Assembly (NCBI RefSeq): GCF_027922145.1
Contig: NZ_BSFC01000019.1
Span: forward strand, 256,579 to 320,578
DNA length: 64,000 nt
Source: Novosphingobium resinovorum
Lineage (GTDB): Bacteria; Pseudomonadota; Alphaproteobacteria; Sphingomonadales; Sphingomonadaceae
Reading direction: 5' to 3'
Below, one piece after another: positions 50,394 to 59,795 of this stretch. Made by a program: the position numbers and the translations under genes. How positions within the stretch are numbered: the first letter of the stretch is position 1; the number at the start of each line of letters is the position of its first letter. Below the pieces are notes generated by a model. The model worked only from the letters and a program-made list of their open reading frames with translations. It searched no databases and was not told the origin of the DNA.

Positions 50394-51323
50394 TCAAAGC
50401 TTGCCGGTAAGCTCCGGCACGGCAGTGAAGAGATCCGCCACGAGGCCCACGTCGGCCACCTGGAAGATCGGGGCATCCTCGTCCTTGTTGATGGCGATGA
50501 TGGTCTTGGAGTCCTTCATGCCCGCAAGGTGCTGGATCGCGCCCGAGATGCCGACCGCGATGTAGACTTCCGGAGCCACGATCTTGCCAGTCTGGCCGAC
50601 CTGGTAGTCGTTGGGCACGTAGCCCGCATCGACCGCAGCGCGCGAGGCGCCGACGGCGGCGCCCAGCTTGTCCGCCAGCGGCATGATGGTAGCCTCGAAG
50701 GTTTCCGAGTCCTTGAGCGCACGGCCGCCCGAGACAATGATCTTGGCGCTGGTCAGCTCCGGACGCTCCGACTTGGCGATTTCCGCGCCCACGAAGCTGG
50801 AGAGGCCCGCGTCACCGGCGCCCGTCACGTCCTCGACCACGCCCGAACCGCCAGTGGCCTCAGCCTTGGCGAAGGCCGTGCCGCGCACGGTGATGACGAG
50901 CTTCGCATCGCTCGATTCGACGGTGGCGATGGCGTTGCCAGCGTAGATCGGACGGGTGAAGGTCTTCTCGCCCTCGACCGAGAGGATGTCCGAGATCTGC
51001 GCGACGTCGAGCAGCGCGGCAACGCGCGGGGCGACGTTCTTGCCGGTGGTGGTGGCCGGCGCAATGAAGGCGTCGTGGTGACCCATCAGGTCCACGATCA
51101 GCGGCGCGATGTTCTCGGCCAGCGCGTGCTCGTAAGCCGCGTCGTCGGCGAAGTGGACCTTGCCCACGCCGGCGATCTGCGCGGCGGCGTCAGCCACGGC
51201 GCGCGCGCCGGAACCGGCGACGAGGAGGTGGACTTCACCCAGCTTGGCAGCAGCGGTGACGGCGGAGAGGGTAGCGTCCTTGACGGAGGCGTTGTCGTGT
51301 TCGACCCAAACGAGCGTCTTCAT
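50394..51323 (-). CDS. etfA: Electron transfer flavoprotein alpha subunit
   Basis: The FAD-carrying alpha subunit (309 aa) that accepts electrons from acyl-CoA dehydrogenases and passes them to ETF:quinone oxidoreductase. N-terminal [19 protein letters not shown], and the C-terminal FAD domain with [44 protein letters not shown] in parts ([16 protein letters not shown]) and [18 protein letters not shown]. It starts in the etfB stop (TAATG). Confidence 0.97.
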   Translation of the reverse strand: MKTLVWVEHDNASVKDATLSAVTAAAKLGEVHLLVAGSGARAVADAAAQIAGVGKVHFADDAAYEHALAENIAPLIVDLMGHHDAFIAPATTTGKNVAPRVAALLDVAQISDILSVEGEKTFTRPIYAGNAIATVESSDAKLVITVRGTAFAKAEATGGSGVVEDVTGAGDAGLSSFVGAEIAKSERPELTSAKIIVSGGRALKDSETFEATIMPLADKLGAAVGASRAAVDAGYVPNDYQVGQTGKIVAPEVYIAVGISGAIQHLAGMKDSKTIIAINKDEDAPIFQVADVGLVADLFTAVPELTGKL

Positions 51324-52069
51324 TATGCGACTCCCAGTTCCTTGAGCTTGGCGACGAGGCCGTCGACGTCGGCAACCTTGATACCGGCCGAACGGACGGG
51401 CGGCTCGGAGACCTTGAGGGTCTTGAGACGCGGCGCGATGTCCACGCCGTAGTCGGCGGGCGACTTCACATCGAGCTGCTTCTTCTTCGCCTTCATGATG
51501 TTGGGCAGCGAAGCGTAGCGCGGCTCGTTGAGGCGCAGGTCGGTGGTGACGATGGCGGGGAGCGACAGCTTCACCGTCTCGAGGCCGCCATCGACTTCGC
51601 GGGTCACGGAGACCGAGTCGCCGGCAACATCGACCTTCGAGGCGAAGGTGCCCTGCGGACGGCCGGTCAGCGCGGCGAGCATCTGGCCGGTCTGGTTCGA
51701 ATCGTCGTCGATCGCCTGCTTGCCGAGGATCACGAGGCCAGGGTTCTCTTCGGCTACGATGGCCTTGAGGATCTTGGCCACGGCCAGCGGTTCGACTTCG
51801 GCGTCGGTCTCGATCAGGATCGCGCGGTCGGCGCCCATGGCGAGCGCGGTACGCAGGGTTTCCTGGGCCTTCGCCGGCCCGACCGAGACGGCGATGATCT
51901 CTTCGGCCTTGCCCGCTTCCTTGAGGCGGATGGCTTCCTCGACGGCGATCTCGTCGAAGGGGTTCATGCTCATCTTGACGTTGGCAAGGTCAACGCCCGT
52001 GCCGTCGGCCTTGACCCGCGGCTTCACGTTGTAATCGATGACCCGCTTAACGGGCACGATGATCTTCAT
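51323..52069 (-). CDS. etfB: Electron transfer flavoprotein beta subunit
   Basis: The AMP-binding beta subunit (248 aa) of ETF. Conserved: [56 protein letters not shown] and the recognition loop near [18 protein letters not shown] that docks dehydrogenases. ATG 52069 is preferred; the upstream in-frame start (52087) adds six unconserved residues. First of the etfB-etfA pair. Confidence 0.97.
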   Translation of the reverse strand: MKIIVPVKRVIDYNVKPRVKADGTGVDLANVKMSMNPFDEIAVEEAIRLKEAGKAEEIIAVSVGPAKAQETLRTALAMGADRAILIETDAEVEPLAVAKILKAIVAEENPGLVILGKQAIDDDSNQTGQMLAALTGRPQGTFASKVDVAGDSVSVTREVDGGLETVKLSLPAIVTTDLRLNEPRYASLPNIMKAKKKQLDVKSPADYGVDIAPRLKTLKVSEPPVRSAGIKVADVDGLVAKLKELGVA

Positions 52070-52227
52070 TGCGATCTGTCCTCTCACTGCTGGGACGGCA
52101 AATTTAACCGCACGATTAAATTCTGGTGCGAGCTATCGCGTTCCTCTGCCTCGACGTCAAGCCTCGCTAAAGCGCTAAGAGCTTGCGACGGGAAAAGAGA
52201 AACTTCGCGCAACGCATACATGCAGAA

Positions 52228-52255
52228 ACGGCGGGGGTCGCGAAACCCCCGCCGT
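52228..52255. terminator. Hairpin downstream of sucC
   Basis: Perfect arms ACGGCGGGGGT and ACCCCCGCCGT with a 6-base loop, 50 bases after the sucC stop. No long T run follows, so strength is uncertain. Confidence 0.55.
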
Positions 52256-52304
52256 CTCAATATTCGCTATATGATCGTGCGCATGATGCGCATCACCGAA
52301 AGGA

Positions 52305-53504
<1,200 letters not shown>

Positions 53505-53690
53505 CGCTCAAATCGCTTTCTGCTGGAGGTTCCCGGGGAAGGCGCCGTAGCCATATGTTCGGCGTCCGCCTAAGCACATCCCGGCGCCCTTGAAAAGGCC
53601 CGGCGCCTGCGCAAATGCATAGCCACGTCGAATTTCATCGACCTTATTTGATATCAGTTCTTAATAGCAATTGATGCGGGAGCGCGCCCG

Positions 53691-54485
53691 ATGATCGACA
53701 GAAAGCGACTCGAAGCCATCGTCCGGGAGGCCGGACGCATCGCCCTTGCCGGATGGCCGGGCGATGGGCACGCGCTCGAATCGTGGGAAAAGACGCCGGG
53801 AAGCCCGGTCTGCACCGCCGATCTCGCGGTCGATGCCTACCTCAAGCGCGAACTGCGCGCATTGCTGCCTGCGGCAGGATGGCTTTCGGAAGAGACGGCC
53901 GACACGCAGGATCGGCAGGACCATGAACTGGTCTGGCTGGTCGATCCGATCGACGGCACCCGAGACTACATTCATGGTCGCAAGGGCTGGGCGATTTCGG
54001 TAGCGCTGGTGAACACGCGGCGGCCATTGCTGGGCTACCTCTTCGCCCCCGTGCGTAACCGCGACAACGGCGGCGAGTTCTGGTCGGCCGAAGCGGGCAA
54101 GGGCGCATGGCTGAACGGCGCCCGGCTCACCGCAAGCGAACGCGAGGTGCTGGGCGGATCGCGCGTACCCGCCCTCAAGCTGGCTCCCGAGGACGCCGAC
54201 CTCACCCTTGTCGAGCAGCCCAATTCGATCGCCCTGCGCATGGCCATGATCGCAGCCGGAGACGCCGATCTTCTGGCGACCCTGCGCTGGGGCTACGAGT
54301 GGGACATCGCCGCTGCCGCACTGATCGCACGCGAGGCGGGCGCCTCGGTGACCGACGCCTTCGGCCAGCCGCTCAACTACAACAAGCGCGATCCCCGCGC
54401 ATTCGGCGTTCTGGTTTCCTCGAATGGCATCCATGCTGCCGCGGTCGAGCGACTCGCAGATCGCGCGCGGCGCTATTCGGTCTGA
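53691..54485 (+). CDS. cysQ: 3'(2'),5'-bisphosphate nucleotidase (CysQ, inositol monophosphatase family)
   Basis: Removes 3'-phosphoadenosine phosphate made by sulfate assimilation. The 264-aa protein has metal motif A, WLVDPIDGTRDYIHG (D85, D88), the upstream glutamate pair SEETAD at about 66-71, and the C-terminal motif WGYEWDIAAAALIAREAGAS. The CysQ subgroup is preferred to plain inositol monophosphatase by overall pattern, but it could act on other bisphosphates. Confidence 0.85.
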   Translation: MIDRKRLEAIVREAGRIALAGWPGDGHALESWEKTPGSPVCTADLAVDAYLKRELRALLPAAGWLSEETADTQDRQDHELVWLVDPIDGTRDYIHGRKGWAISVALVNTRRPLLGYLFAPVRNRDNGGEFWSAEAGKGAWLNGARLTASEREVLGGSRVPALKLAPEDADLTLVEQPNSIALRMAMIAAGDADLLATLRWGYEWDIAAAALIAREAGASVTDAFGQPLNYNKRDPRAFGVLVSSNGIHAAAVERLADRARRYSV

Positions 54486-54506
54486 CCGAACGGCTGCGGC
54501 ACCCTC

Positions 54507-56066
54507 TCAGGACCCTTCGGCGCCCTCACCCTCGGAGTCCTTGGGCATTTCCTCGCCCATATCCTCACCCTTCCAGGCGGGATCGTTCGCCATCCGCTCG
54601 ATCAGGTTGTGCGCGAAGGTGCTCATGCCGCCGCCGTGCGGGTTGTTCGCCACCGGCCCCAGCACGATGCGGGCTTCCGGGGAACGCCCCAGCCGCAGCA
54701 GCGTCGTCCCGAGCGTCATGCGAAGGCCCAGATCGAAGGGGGCCAGTTCCACTGCCCGGATCAGCCCGTCGACCGCAAGTTTCGGAGGTTGCTCTCCCTG
54801 CTCGACGAAGCTGCGGTAGAAGTAGATCAGCGGCAGCGGGTGGTCGTTCTCCAGCCGGTTGAGCGCGATGAAGGGAGCCCGCGCCGTCTTGTACGCGGCA
54901 GCGCGCTCCTTGTCGTCGCCCTTGTTGTCCTCAGCCTCGCGGAACAGCGCATAGCCCTTCTGGACGTAGGCGTTGACTTGCGAGGGATCACGCCTGATCG
55001 CGGTATCGGCGGCGGCGACGGCCTCCTTGTCGTGCCCGGCGTCATATTCACACTCAGCCAGCGCGGCGAGCACCGCTGCATCATCGGGATACTTCGCCGC
55101 GATCGCCCGCGCCTCGACCAGCAGCGTCGCGGCTTCCTCGCTCGACACGCCGCGCCGCGAACGGATGCGCACCGGCATGATCTCCGCCTCCCCCGCCGAG
55201 AGCGTGCGCAGCGACACCGGGCCGATCGTCAGCAGTTCCGGCTTGAGCGTCAGCGCCGTCATCCGCCGCTGCCGCAAGTAATGGTCGAGATCCTTTTCCA
55301 GCTTGTCGAAATCGCCGAAAGCTTCCAGCGCTGCGGCGCGCTGGCCGCGTCCATTGGCAAGCAGCTCGGTGTAGCGGGTGAACTGGCCTTTGCGATCGCC
55401 GCCAAAGGTCAGGTAATGATAGAGCAGCCAGCTCTTGCCGTAGAAGGCGTCGTAGCTGGTGTGCTTGCGCTTGTCGTAATCGGTTGGGTCGAGCAGGTCC
55501 GCCGCCTTGACGTCCTGCGCATAGAGCAGTTCCCCCGCGCGGTGACTGGCGGGGCGGCCGAGCCAGAGCCCGCCGTCCGCCTCGAACTTGGCCGAGGCGA
55601 AAAACTCCGCCGACCCTTCGCTCAGCCAGCGTGGCATGGCCGAGACGTTGCTGGAAATCAGGAAGTGGTGGGCATATTCGTGCAGCAACACGATCATCGA
55701 CCAAGTCACTTGCCCGCTGCCGCTCTGCACGGCGGGCACGATCGCCAGCGAGCCCCCTGCCCGTGGCACGTAGAAACCACCGACGAACTTGTTGTCGCCG
55801 CCATGAAGCTCGCGCACTTCGCGGGTGTTCTTCACGACATAGACGGTGACCCGGTTCGACGGGCTGGGCTTGGCGACTTTGGAGCCCAGCACATAGGCCA
55901 TCCCCGCGTGATACCGCTCAAGCTGCTGCGCAAAGCGGGTGATGTCCTTGTCGGAATCGTTGGCGTAGATGACGAAGTGTTCGCTCGACGCCTCGGTCCA
56001 GGCCGCCTGCGCAGGCGTAACCGAGAACCACGCAGCCAGCGCCGCCGCCACAATCCTGAAACGCAT
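54507..56066 (-). CDS. Exported protein with HEYAHH zinc motif and TPR-like repeats
   Basis: A 519-aa protein with a signal peptide (ending TPAQA). The first half is a gluzincin-like region with HEYAHH near residue 129 and WLSEGSAEFF about 20 residues later, a normal zinc-ligand spacing. The second half holds helical TPR-like repeats (AVLAALAECEYDAGHDKEAV and following). The C terminus is acidic. It is probably a periplasmic peptidase or peptidase-like scaffold; substrate unknown. Start ATG 56066 rather than the TTG one codon upstream. Confidence 0.75.
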   Translation of the reverse strand: MRFRIVAAALAAWFSVTPAQAAWTEASSEHFVIYANDSDKDITRFAQQLERYHAGMAYVLGSKVAKPSPSNRVTVYVVKNTREVRELHGGDNKFVGGFYVPRAGGSLAIVPAVQSGSGQVTWSMIVLLHEYAHHFLISSNVSAMPRWLSEGSAEFFASAKFEADGGLWLGRPASHRAGELLYAQDVKAADLLDPTDYDKRKHTSYDAFYGKSWLLYHYLTFGGDRKGQFTRYTELLANGRGQRAAALEAFGDFDKLEKDLDHYLRQRRMTALTLKPELLTIGPVSLRTLSAGEAEIMPVRIRSRRGVSSEEAATLLVEARAIAAKYPDDAAVLAALAECEYDAGHDKEAVAAADTAIRRDPSQVNAYVQKGYALFREAEDNKGDDKERAAAYKTARAPFIALNRLENDHPLPLIYFYRSFVEQGEQPPKLAVDGLIRAVELAPFDLGLRMTLGTTLLRLGRSPEARIVLGPVANNPHGGGMSTFAHNLIERMANDPAWKGEDMGEEMPKDSEGEGAEGS

Positions 56067-56214
56067 CAAGTCCCCCCGAACCCTGTTCGCGGCCAGACTA
56101 CGCCGATATTGCGGCGTTTCAAGTTACTCTATGGAAATCACGTGGTTACGAAGAAGGGGCCGGTGCGGTTTTCCGCGCCGGCCCCTTCCCCGATCCCGCT
56201 TCCTGCGGAAGGTC

Positions 56215-56889
56215 TTACTTCGCCGAGCTGGCGTCGTCGGTGGTGACCGGCGTGATCTTGATCTCGACACGGCGGTTGAGCGCGCGGCCCTCCGGCGTGT
56301 TGTTGTCGGCGACCGGGTAGTTCATGCCCATGCCCTGCGTCTGAATGCGCGAGGACGAGACACCTCGGCTGATCAGGTAGCGCGCCACCGAATCGGCACG
56401 GCGCTTCGACAGGTCCATGTTGTAGGCGGCCGAGCCGGTCGAATCGGTGTGGCCGTAGACGTCGACGAGGCTGTTCGGATACTGCACCATCGACTGCGCG
56501 ACCTTGTCGAGCGAGGTCTGGAACGAAGGGCTGACGACGGTGGAATTCACCGCGAACGTCACGTCCGGCAGGTTCACCAAGATGCCGTCGCCCTGCTGGG
56601 TGACGTCGATGCCCGAACCGGCGGTCTGTTCCTTCAGCTCCTTGATCTGCTTGTCCATCTGGTAGCCGACGACGCCGCCCGCGACGCCGCCGATGCCGGC
56701 ACCGACGATGCGTGCGGTCTTGCCGCCGATGACGCTGCCCAGCAGATAGCCAAGGCCCGCGCCGCCTGCGCCGCCGATCGCCGTGCGCGAAACCTTGCGC
56801 TCACCGGTGTTCGGATCAGTGACGCAGGCGGAAACCGAAACCAGCGCGAAGACCGCGGCGGCCGAAGTGATCAGGCGCGACTTTTTCAT
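56215..56889 (-). CDS. OmpA-family lipoprotein with glycine-zipper domain
   Basis: A 224-aa outer-membrane lipoprotein (lipobox VSAC, C22). A glycine-zipper segment (GGAGGAGLGYLLGSVIGG, then VGAGIGGVAGGVVGYQMD) precedes an OmpA domain that binds peptidoglycan: VDVYGHTDSTGSAAYNMDLS, RRADSVARYLISRGV and RALNRRVEIKITP. YiaD/Lpp-like. It is monocistronic and divergent from the CNNM gene. Confidence 0.92.
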   Translation of the reverse strand: MKKSRLITSAAAVFALVSVSACVTDPNTGERKVSRTAIGGAGGAGLGYLLGSVIGGKTARIVGAGIGGVAGGVVGYQMDKQIKELKEQTAGSGIDVTQQGDGILVNLPDVTFAVNSTVVSPSFQTSLDKVAQSMVQYPNSLVDVYGHTDSTGSAAYNMDLSKRRADSVARYLISRGVSSSRIQTQGMGMNYPVADNNTPEGRALNRRVEIKITPVTTDDASSAK

Positions 56890-57110
56890 CTCTTGGGTGT
56901 CCCTTCCTCTTGATGTGCCCTTATACCGGACATCTGTGCGGTAGTGAACATGAACGGCGAATGGCTTGTGCGCCCTTCAACACACAGCATTACGTACGGT
57001 TCCCAGGCCCGCAACAGATTGCCTCACACATTGCAAAGCGTTGCCATGCGGCGTTTGGCCAACACGGGTTCTTCGCGCGGCGCACAATCTCTGCTAGCCG
57101 TGAAAGCACT

Positions 57111-58442
57111 GTGACACCCTTTCCCTGGACCGACGTCCTCATCATCATCGGGCTGATTCTGCTGAACGGCCTGTTCTCGATGTCCGAACTGGCCATCGTC
57201 TCCGCGCGCACGCCGCGCCTCAAGATGTCCGCCGACAAGGGCAGCCGGGCCGCCCTGACCGCGATGGAACTGGCAGCCGACCCGGGCCGCTTCCTCTCGA
57301 CGGTACAGATCGGCATCACGCTCATAGGCATCATCGCGGGCGCTTATTCGGGCGCGAGTCTCGGCCAGCCGGTCGGCGATCGCCTCGCCACGCTCGGCGT
57401 GCCGGTCCGTTTCGCAGGCGAGCTGGGTTTCGCGCTGGTGATCATTGCCACGACATACGCCAGCGTCGTCGTCGGCGAACTGGTGCCCAAGCAACTGGCC
57501 CTGCGCATGGCCGAGCCGGTTGCGCTGGTCATGGCCCGCTCGATGAGTATCCTGGCGACGGCGATGGGTCCGTTCGTCTGGCTGCTCGACAAGTCCTCGG
57601 GCCTGATCCTGCGCCTGTTCTCGATCCGCAGCGGGGATACCGAGCGTCTCACCGCCGAGGAACTCCACATGATTTTCGCCGAGGCCACCCGCACCGGCGT
57701 GATCGAGGAGGAGGAGCGCGCGATGATGACCGGCGTGATGCGTCTCGCCGAGCGTCCCGTGCGCGAACTGATGACCCCGCGCAACCAGATCGACTGGATC
57801 GACGCCGACGCCGACGAGACCCAGCTGCGCGCCAAGATCGCCGCCTCGCCGCACTCGCTGCTGCCGGTGGTGGCGGGCGAAGGCGCACCAGACAACGTGG
57901 TCGGCATCCTCAAGGTCAAGGAAGTGCTCGCCGCGCTGGTCGAGGGCCGGACGGTCGAGGTCCGCGCGATGATGCGCAAGGCCGAGGTCATCCCCGACCA
58001 GCTCGACGCCATGGACGCCCTGCGCAAGCTGCAGACCGCCGAAGTGTCGATGGCTGTGGTCCACGACGAATACGGTCACCTCGAAGGCGTGGTGACCCCC
58101 TCCGACGTTCTGGCCGCGCTGGCAGGCAACTTCGTCTCGCATCAGGACGAGGGCGACGAGCCCATGGTGACCGAGCGCGAGGACGGATCACTGCTGGTCT
58201 CGGGCGCCATGCCCGCCGATTCGCTGGCGGATCGCCTTGGCATCACGCTGCCCGAGGACCGTGATTTCGCGACCCTCGCGGGACTCGTACTCCACGTACT
58301 GCGCAAGGTCCCGCGCGAGGGCGAGCACTTCATCGATCAGGGCTGGCGTTTCGAAGTCATCGACATGGACGGGCTCAAGATCGACAAGCTCCTCGTCAGC
58401 AGCGTCGAGGATGAGGACGACGGCGTCACCGGTGACGGTTGA
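57111..58442 (+). CDS. Hemolysin-family CNNM/CBS transporter-like protein (CorC_HlyC)
   Basis: A 443-aa membrane protein with the CNNM domain of about four helices (DVLIIIGLILLNGLFSMSEL; TVQIGITLIGIIAGAYSGA), two CBS domains (MTPRNQIDWIDADADETQL and AVVHDEYGHLEGVVTPSDVL) and a C-terminal CorC_HlyC domain (GWRFEVIDMDGLKIDKLLV). Members move magnesium or cobalt or are of unknown role; true hemolysis is not implied. GTG 57111 is chosen; the reading from 56910 adds a non-conserved, cysteine- and histidine-rich stretch. Confidence 0.88.
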   Translation: MTPFPWTDVLIIIGLILLNGLFSMSELAIVSARTPRLKMSADKGSRAALTAMELAADPGRFLSTVQIGITLIGIIAGAYSGASLGQPVGDRLATLGVPVRFAGELGFALVIIATTYASVVVGELVPKQLALRMAEPVALVMARSMSILATAMGPFVWLLDKSSGLILRLFSIRSGDTERLTAEELHMIFAEATRTGVIEEEERAMMTGVMRLAERPVRELMTPRNQIDWIDADADETQLRAKIAASPHSLLPVVAGEGAPDNVVGILKVKEVLAALVEGRTVEVRAMMRKAEVIPDQLDAMDALRKLQTAEVSMAVVHDEYGHLEGVVTPSDVLAALAGNFVSHQDEGDEPMVTEREDGSLLVSGAMPADSLADRLGITLPEDRDFATLAGLVLHVLRKVPREGEHFIDQGWRFEVIDMDGLKIDKLLVSSVEDEDDGVTGDG

Positions 58443-58475
58443 CAAGCCTGCTGGCCGGCTAAGACATGATTGAGA

Positions 58476-58506
58476 GGGCACGCGGTGCGACCCGCGTGCC
58501 CTTTTT
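58476..58506 (+). terminator. Intrinsic terminator after the CNNM gene
   Basis: GGGCACGCG and CGCGTGCCC pair, followed by five T's (58502-58506), 34 bases after the stop. Confidence 0.85.
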
Positions 58507-58551
58507 CATGTCCAGAAAGAATTAAGGGCCGGCATCGCAGAACACACCTCG

Positions 58552-58770
58552 TCATCCCAGCGAAGGCTGGGGCCGCTCGCCGCGCAAAGCCCGACCCTCG
58601 ACCGGACGCTTTGACGATAGCTAAACCTTGGATCGTCATTGCGAGCGTAGCGAAGCAATCCAGAGCGGCGCCGAACTGCCCTGGATTGCTTCGCTACGCT
58701 CGCAATGACGAAGGGTGGGGCAATCGCTATGGCAGTAACAGGCCAGCGGTCCCAGCCTTCGCTGGGATGA
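58552..58770. repeat. Outer inverted repeat enclosing a family B element
   Basis: TCATCCCAGCGAAGGCTGGG (58552-58571) is the exact complement of 58751-58770. The element lies between the two arms, which gives a nested structure of about 220 bases. Confidence 0.75.
58634..58710. repeat. Dispersed inverted repeat, family B, copy 2
   Basis: Perfect 30-base arms 58634-58663 and 58681-58710. The loop reads in reverse orientation relative to copy 1 at 40550-40626. Confidence 0.85.
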
Positions 58771-58788
58771 TGGGTTGTGCCCTGCACG

Positions 58789-58828
58789 ATACGAAAAAGG
58801 CCGGACTTTCGCCCGGCCTTTTTCGTAT
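58789..58828. terminator. Bidirectional terminator near the DUF3035 gene end
   Basis: A perfect 16-base stem (ATACGAAAAAGGCCGG with CCGGCCTTTTTCGTAT) around an 8-base loop, with A/T runs on both strands. It would terminate ileS-lspA-DUF3035 on the minus strand. Confidence 0.85.
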
Positions 58829-58843
58829 CGTTTCAGCGAGAGA

Positions 58844-59260
58844 TCAGCTGCCCACGGCAGTCTGCGCGTCACGCCCATCGCCTTCCGGCGCGGCGAGAAT
58901 CGCGCGTGTCAGCTGGCCCTTGGCGACCGTGTAGGTCTGCGGATCGCCCACCGTCGAGCGGATTGACGGATCGGCGGTGCCTGCCATGCTCAGCGCCGAC
59001 TTCTCGATGTCGCTGCGGGCCTGCGGGCCGCCAAACAGCGCATCGAGCGTCTGCTGCTGCATCGAATCATCGGCCGGGCGAGGCTGGCCCTGCTTCGGCG
59101 GGCTCAGCGAGAAGTCGGGCGGCACCACCAGCGGGGTCTGGCGCTGCACGGCGAACTCGTCGGGGCGAGCACGGTTGAACAGGCCGGTGCTGCCGCAAGC
59201 GGACAGCATGACCGCGCCCGTCGCGACGAGGAGGAGGGCAGCGGTTTTCTTCATGCGCAT
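58844..59260 (-). CDS. DUF3035 family lipoprotein
   Basis: A 138-aa lipoprotein. The signal ends MLSACGSTG. The body has the DUF3035 hallmark RPDEFAVQRQTPLVVPPDFS and LPPPKQG-like spacing (LSPPKQGQPRPADDS). Of unknown function, found next to lspA in this order. Start at 59260 (MRMKK) or two codons later. It begins 16 bases after lspA in the same direction, so it is likely in the ileS-lspA operon. Confidence 0.85.
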   Translation of the reverse strand: MRMKKTAALLLVATGAVMLSACGSTGLFNRARPDEFAVQRQTPLVVPPDFSLSPPKQGQPRPADDSMQQQTLDALFGGPQARSDIEKSALSMAGTADPSIRSTVGDPQTYTVAKGQLTRAILAAPEGDGRDAQTAVGS

Positions 59261-59276
59261 CAAATTCAACTCGCGT

Positions 59277-59795
59277 TTAATCTGCAATCGGGGCGGGTTG
59301 CGCCTCTGTCTCGGGCTTGTCGCGCGAAAACAGGGAACGGGCAAGGATAATCAGGACGCCGATGGTGATGGCGGCGTCCGCAAGATTGAAGATCAGGAAG
59401 GGCCGCCAGCCTCCGAAATGCAGGTCGGCATAGTCGATGACATAGCCGACGCCGAAACGGTCGCGGATGTTTCCCGCCGCACCGCCCAGCACCATGCCGA
59501 GCGCCGCGATCTCCGGCAGCTTGCGCTCGCGCAGCAGCCAGACGAACACGAAAGCGGCAATCGCGCCGGTCATGGCGACCAGCGCCCAGCGTCCCTCGGG
59601 CGAACCCGCAGTGAACAGGCCGAGCGAGACGCCGAAGTTCTGCGTCCACGTCAGGTTGAAGAACGGCAGGACGTAGACCTGCCCGATCCGGTCGAGATCG
59701 ATGCCTTCGGTGATCCAGCCCTTGATGCCCTGGTCGATCGCATAGACGACCACGGCGACCAGCAGGCCGATCACACGCTTCATCCAGGGGTTCAT
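59277..59795 (-). CDS. lspA: Lipoprotein signal peptidase (signal peptidase II)
   Basis: The aspartyl protease that cuts signal peptides from diacylglyceryl lipoproteins, acting in the inner membrane (172 aa). Four helices; the catalytic aspartates are in NIRDRFGVGYVIDYADL and IFNLADAAITIGV. ATG 59795 overlaps the ileS stop (ATGA). It would process the many lipoproteins in this window. Confidence 0.95.
   Translation of the reverse strand: MNPWMKRVIGLLVAVVVYAIDQGIKGWITEGIDLDRIGQVYVLPFFNLTWTQNFGVSLGLFTAGSPEGRWALVAMTGAIAAFVFVWLLRERKLPEIAALGMVLGGAAGNIRDRFGVGYVIDYADLHFGGWRPFLIFNLADAAITIGVLIILARSLFSRDKPETEAQPAPIAD

Larger units (their letters stand above)
58443..58843. other. 401-base non-coding region with nested inverted repeats and two terminators
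   Basis: From left to right it holds the CNNM terminator, an outer inverted repeat, a family B element inside it, and a bidirectional terminator. No credible gene lies here; the short ORFs are frames of the repeats. Confidence 0.75.
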
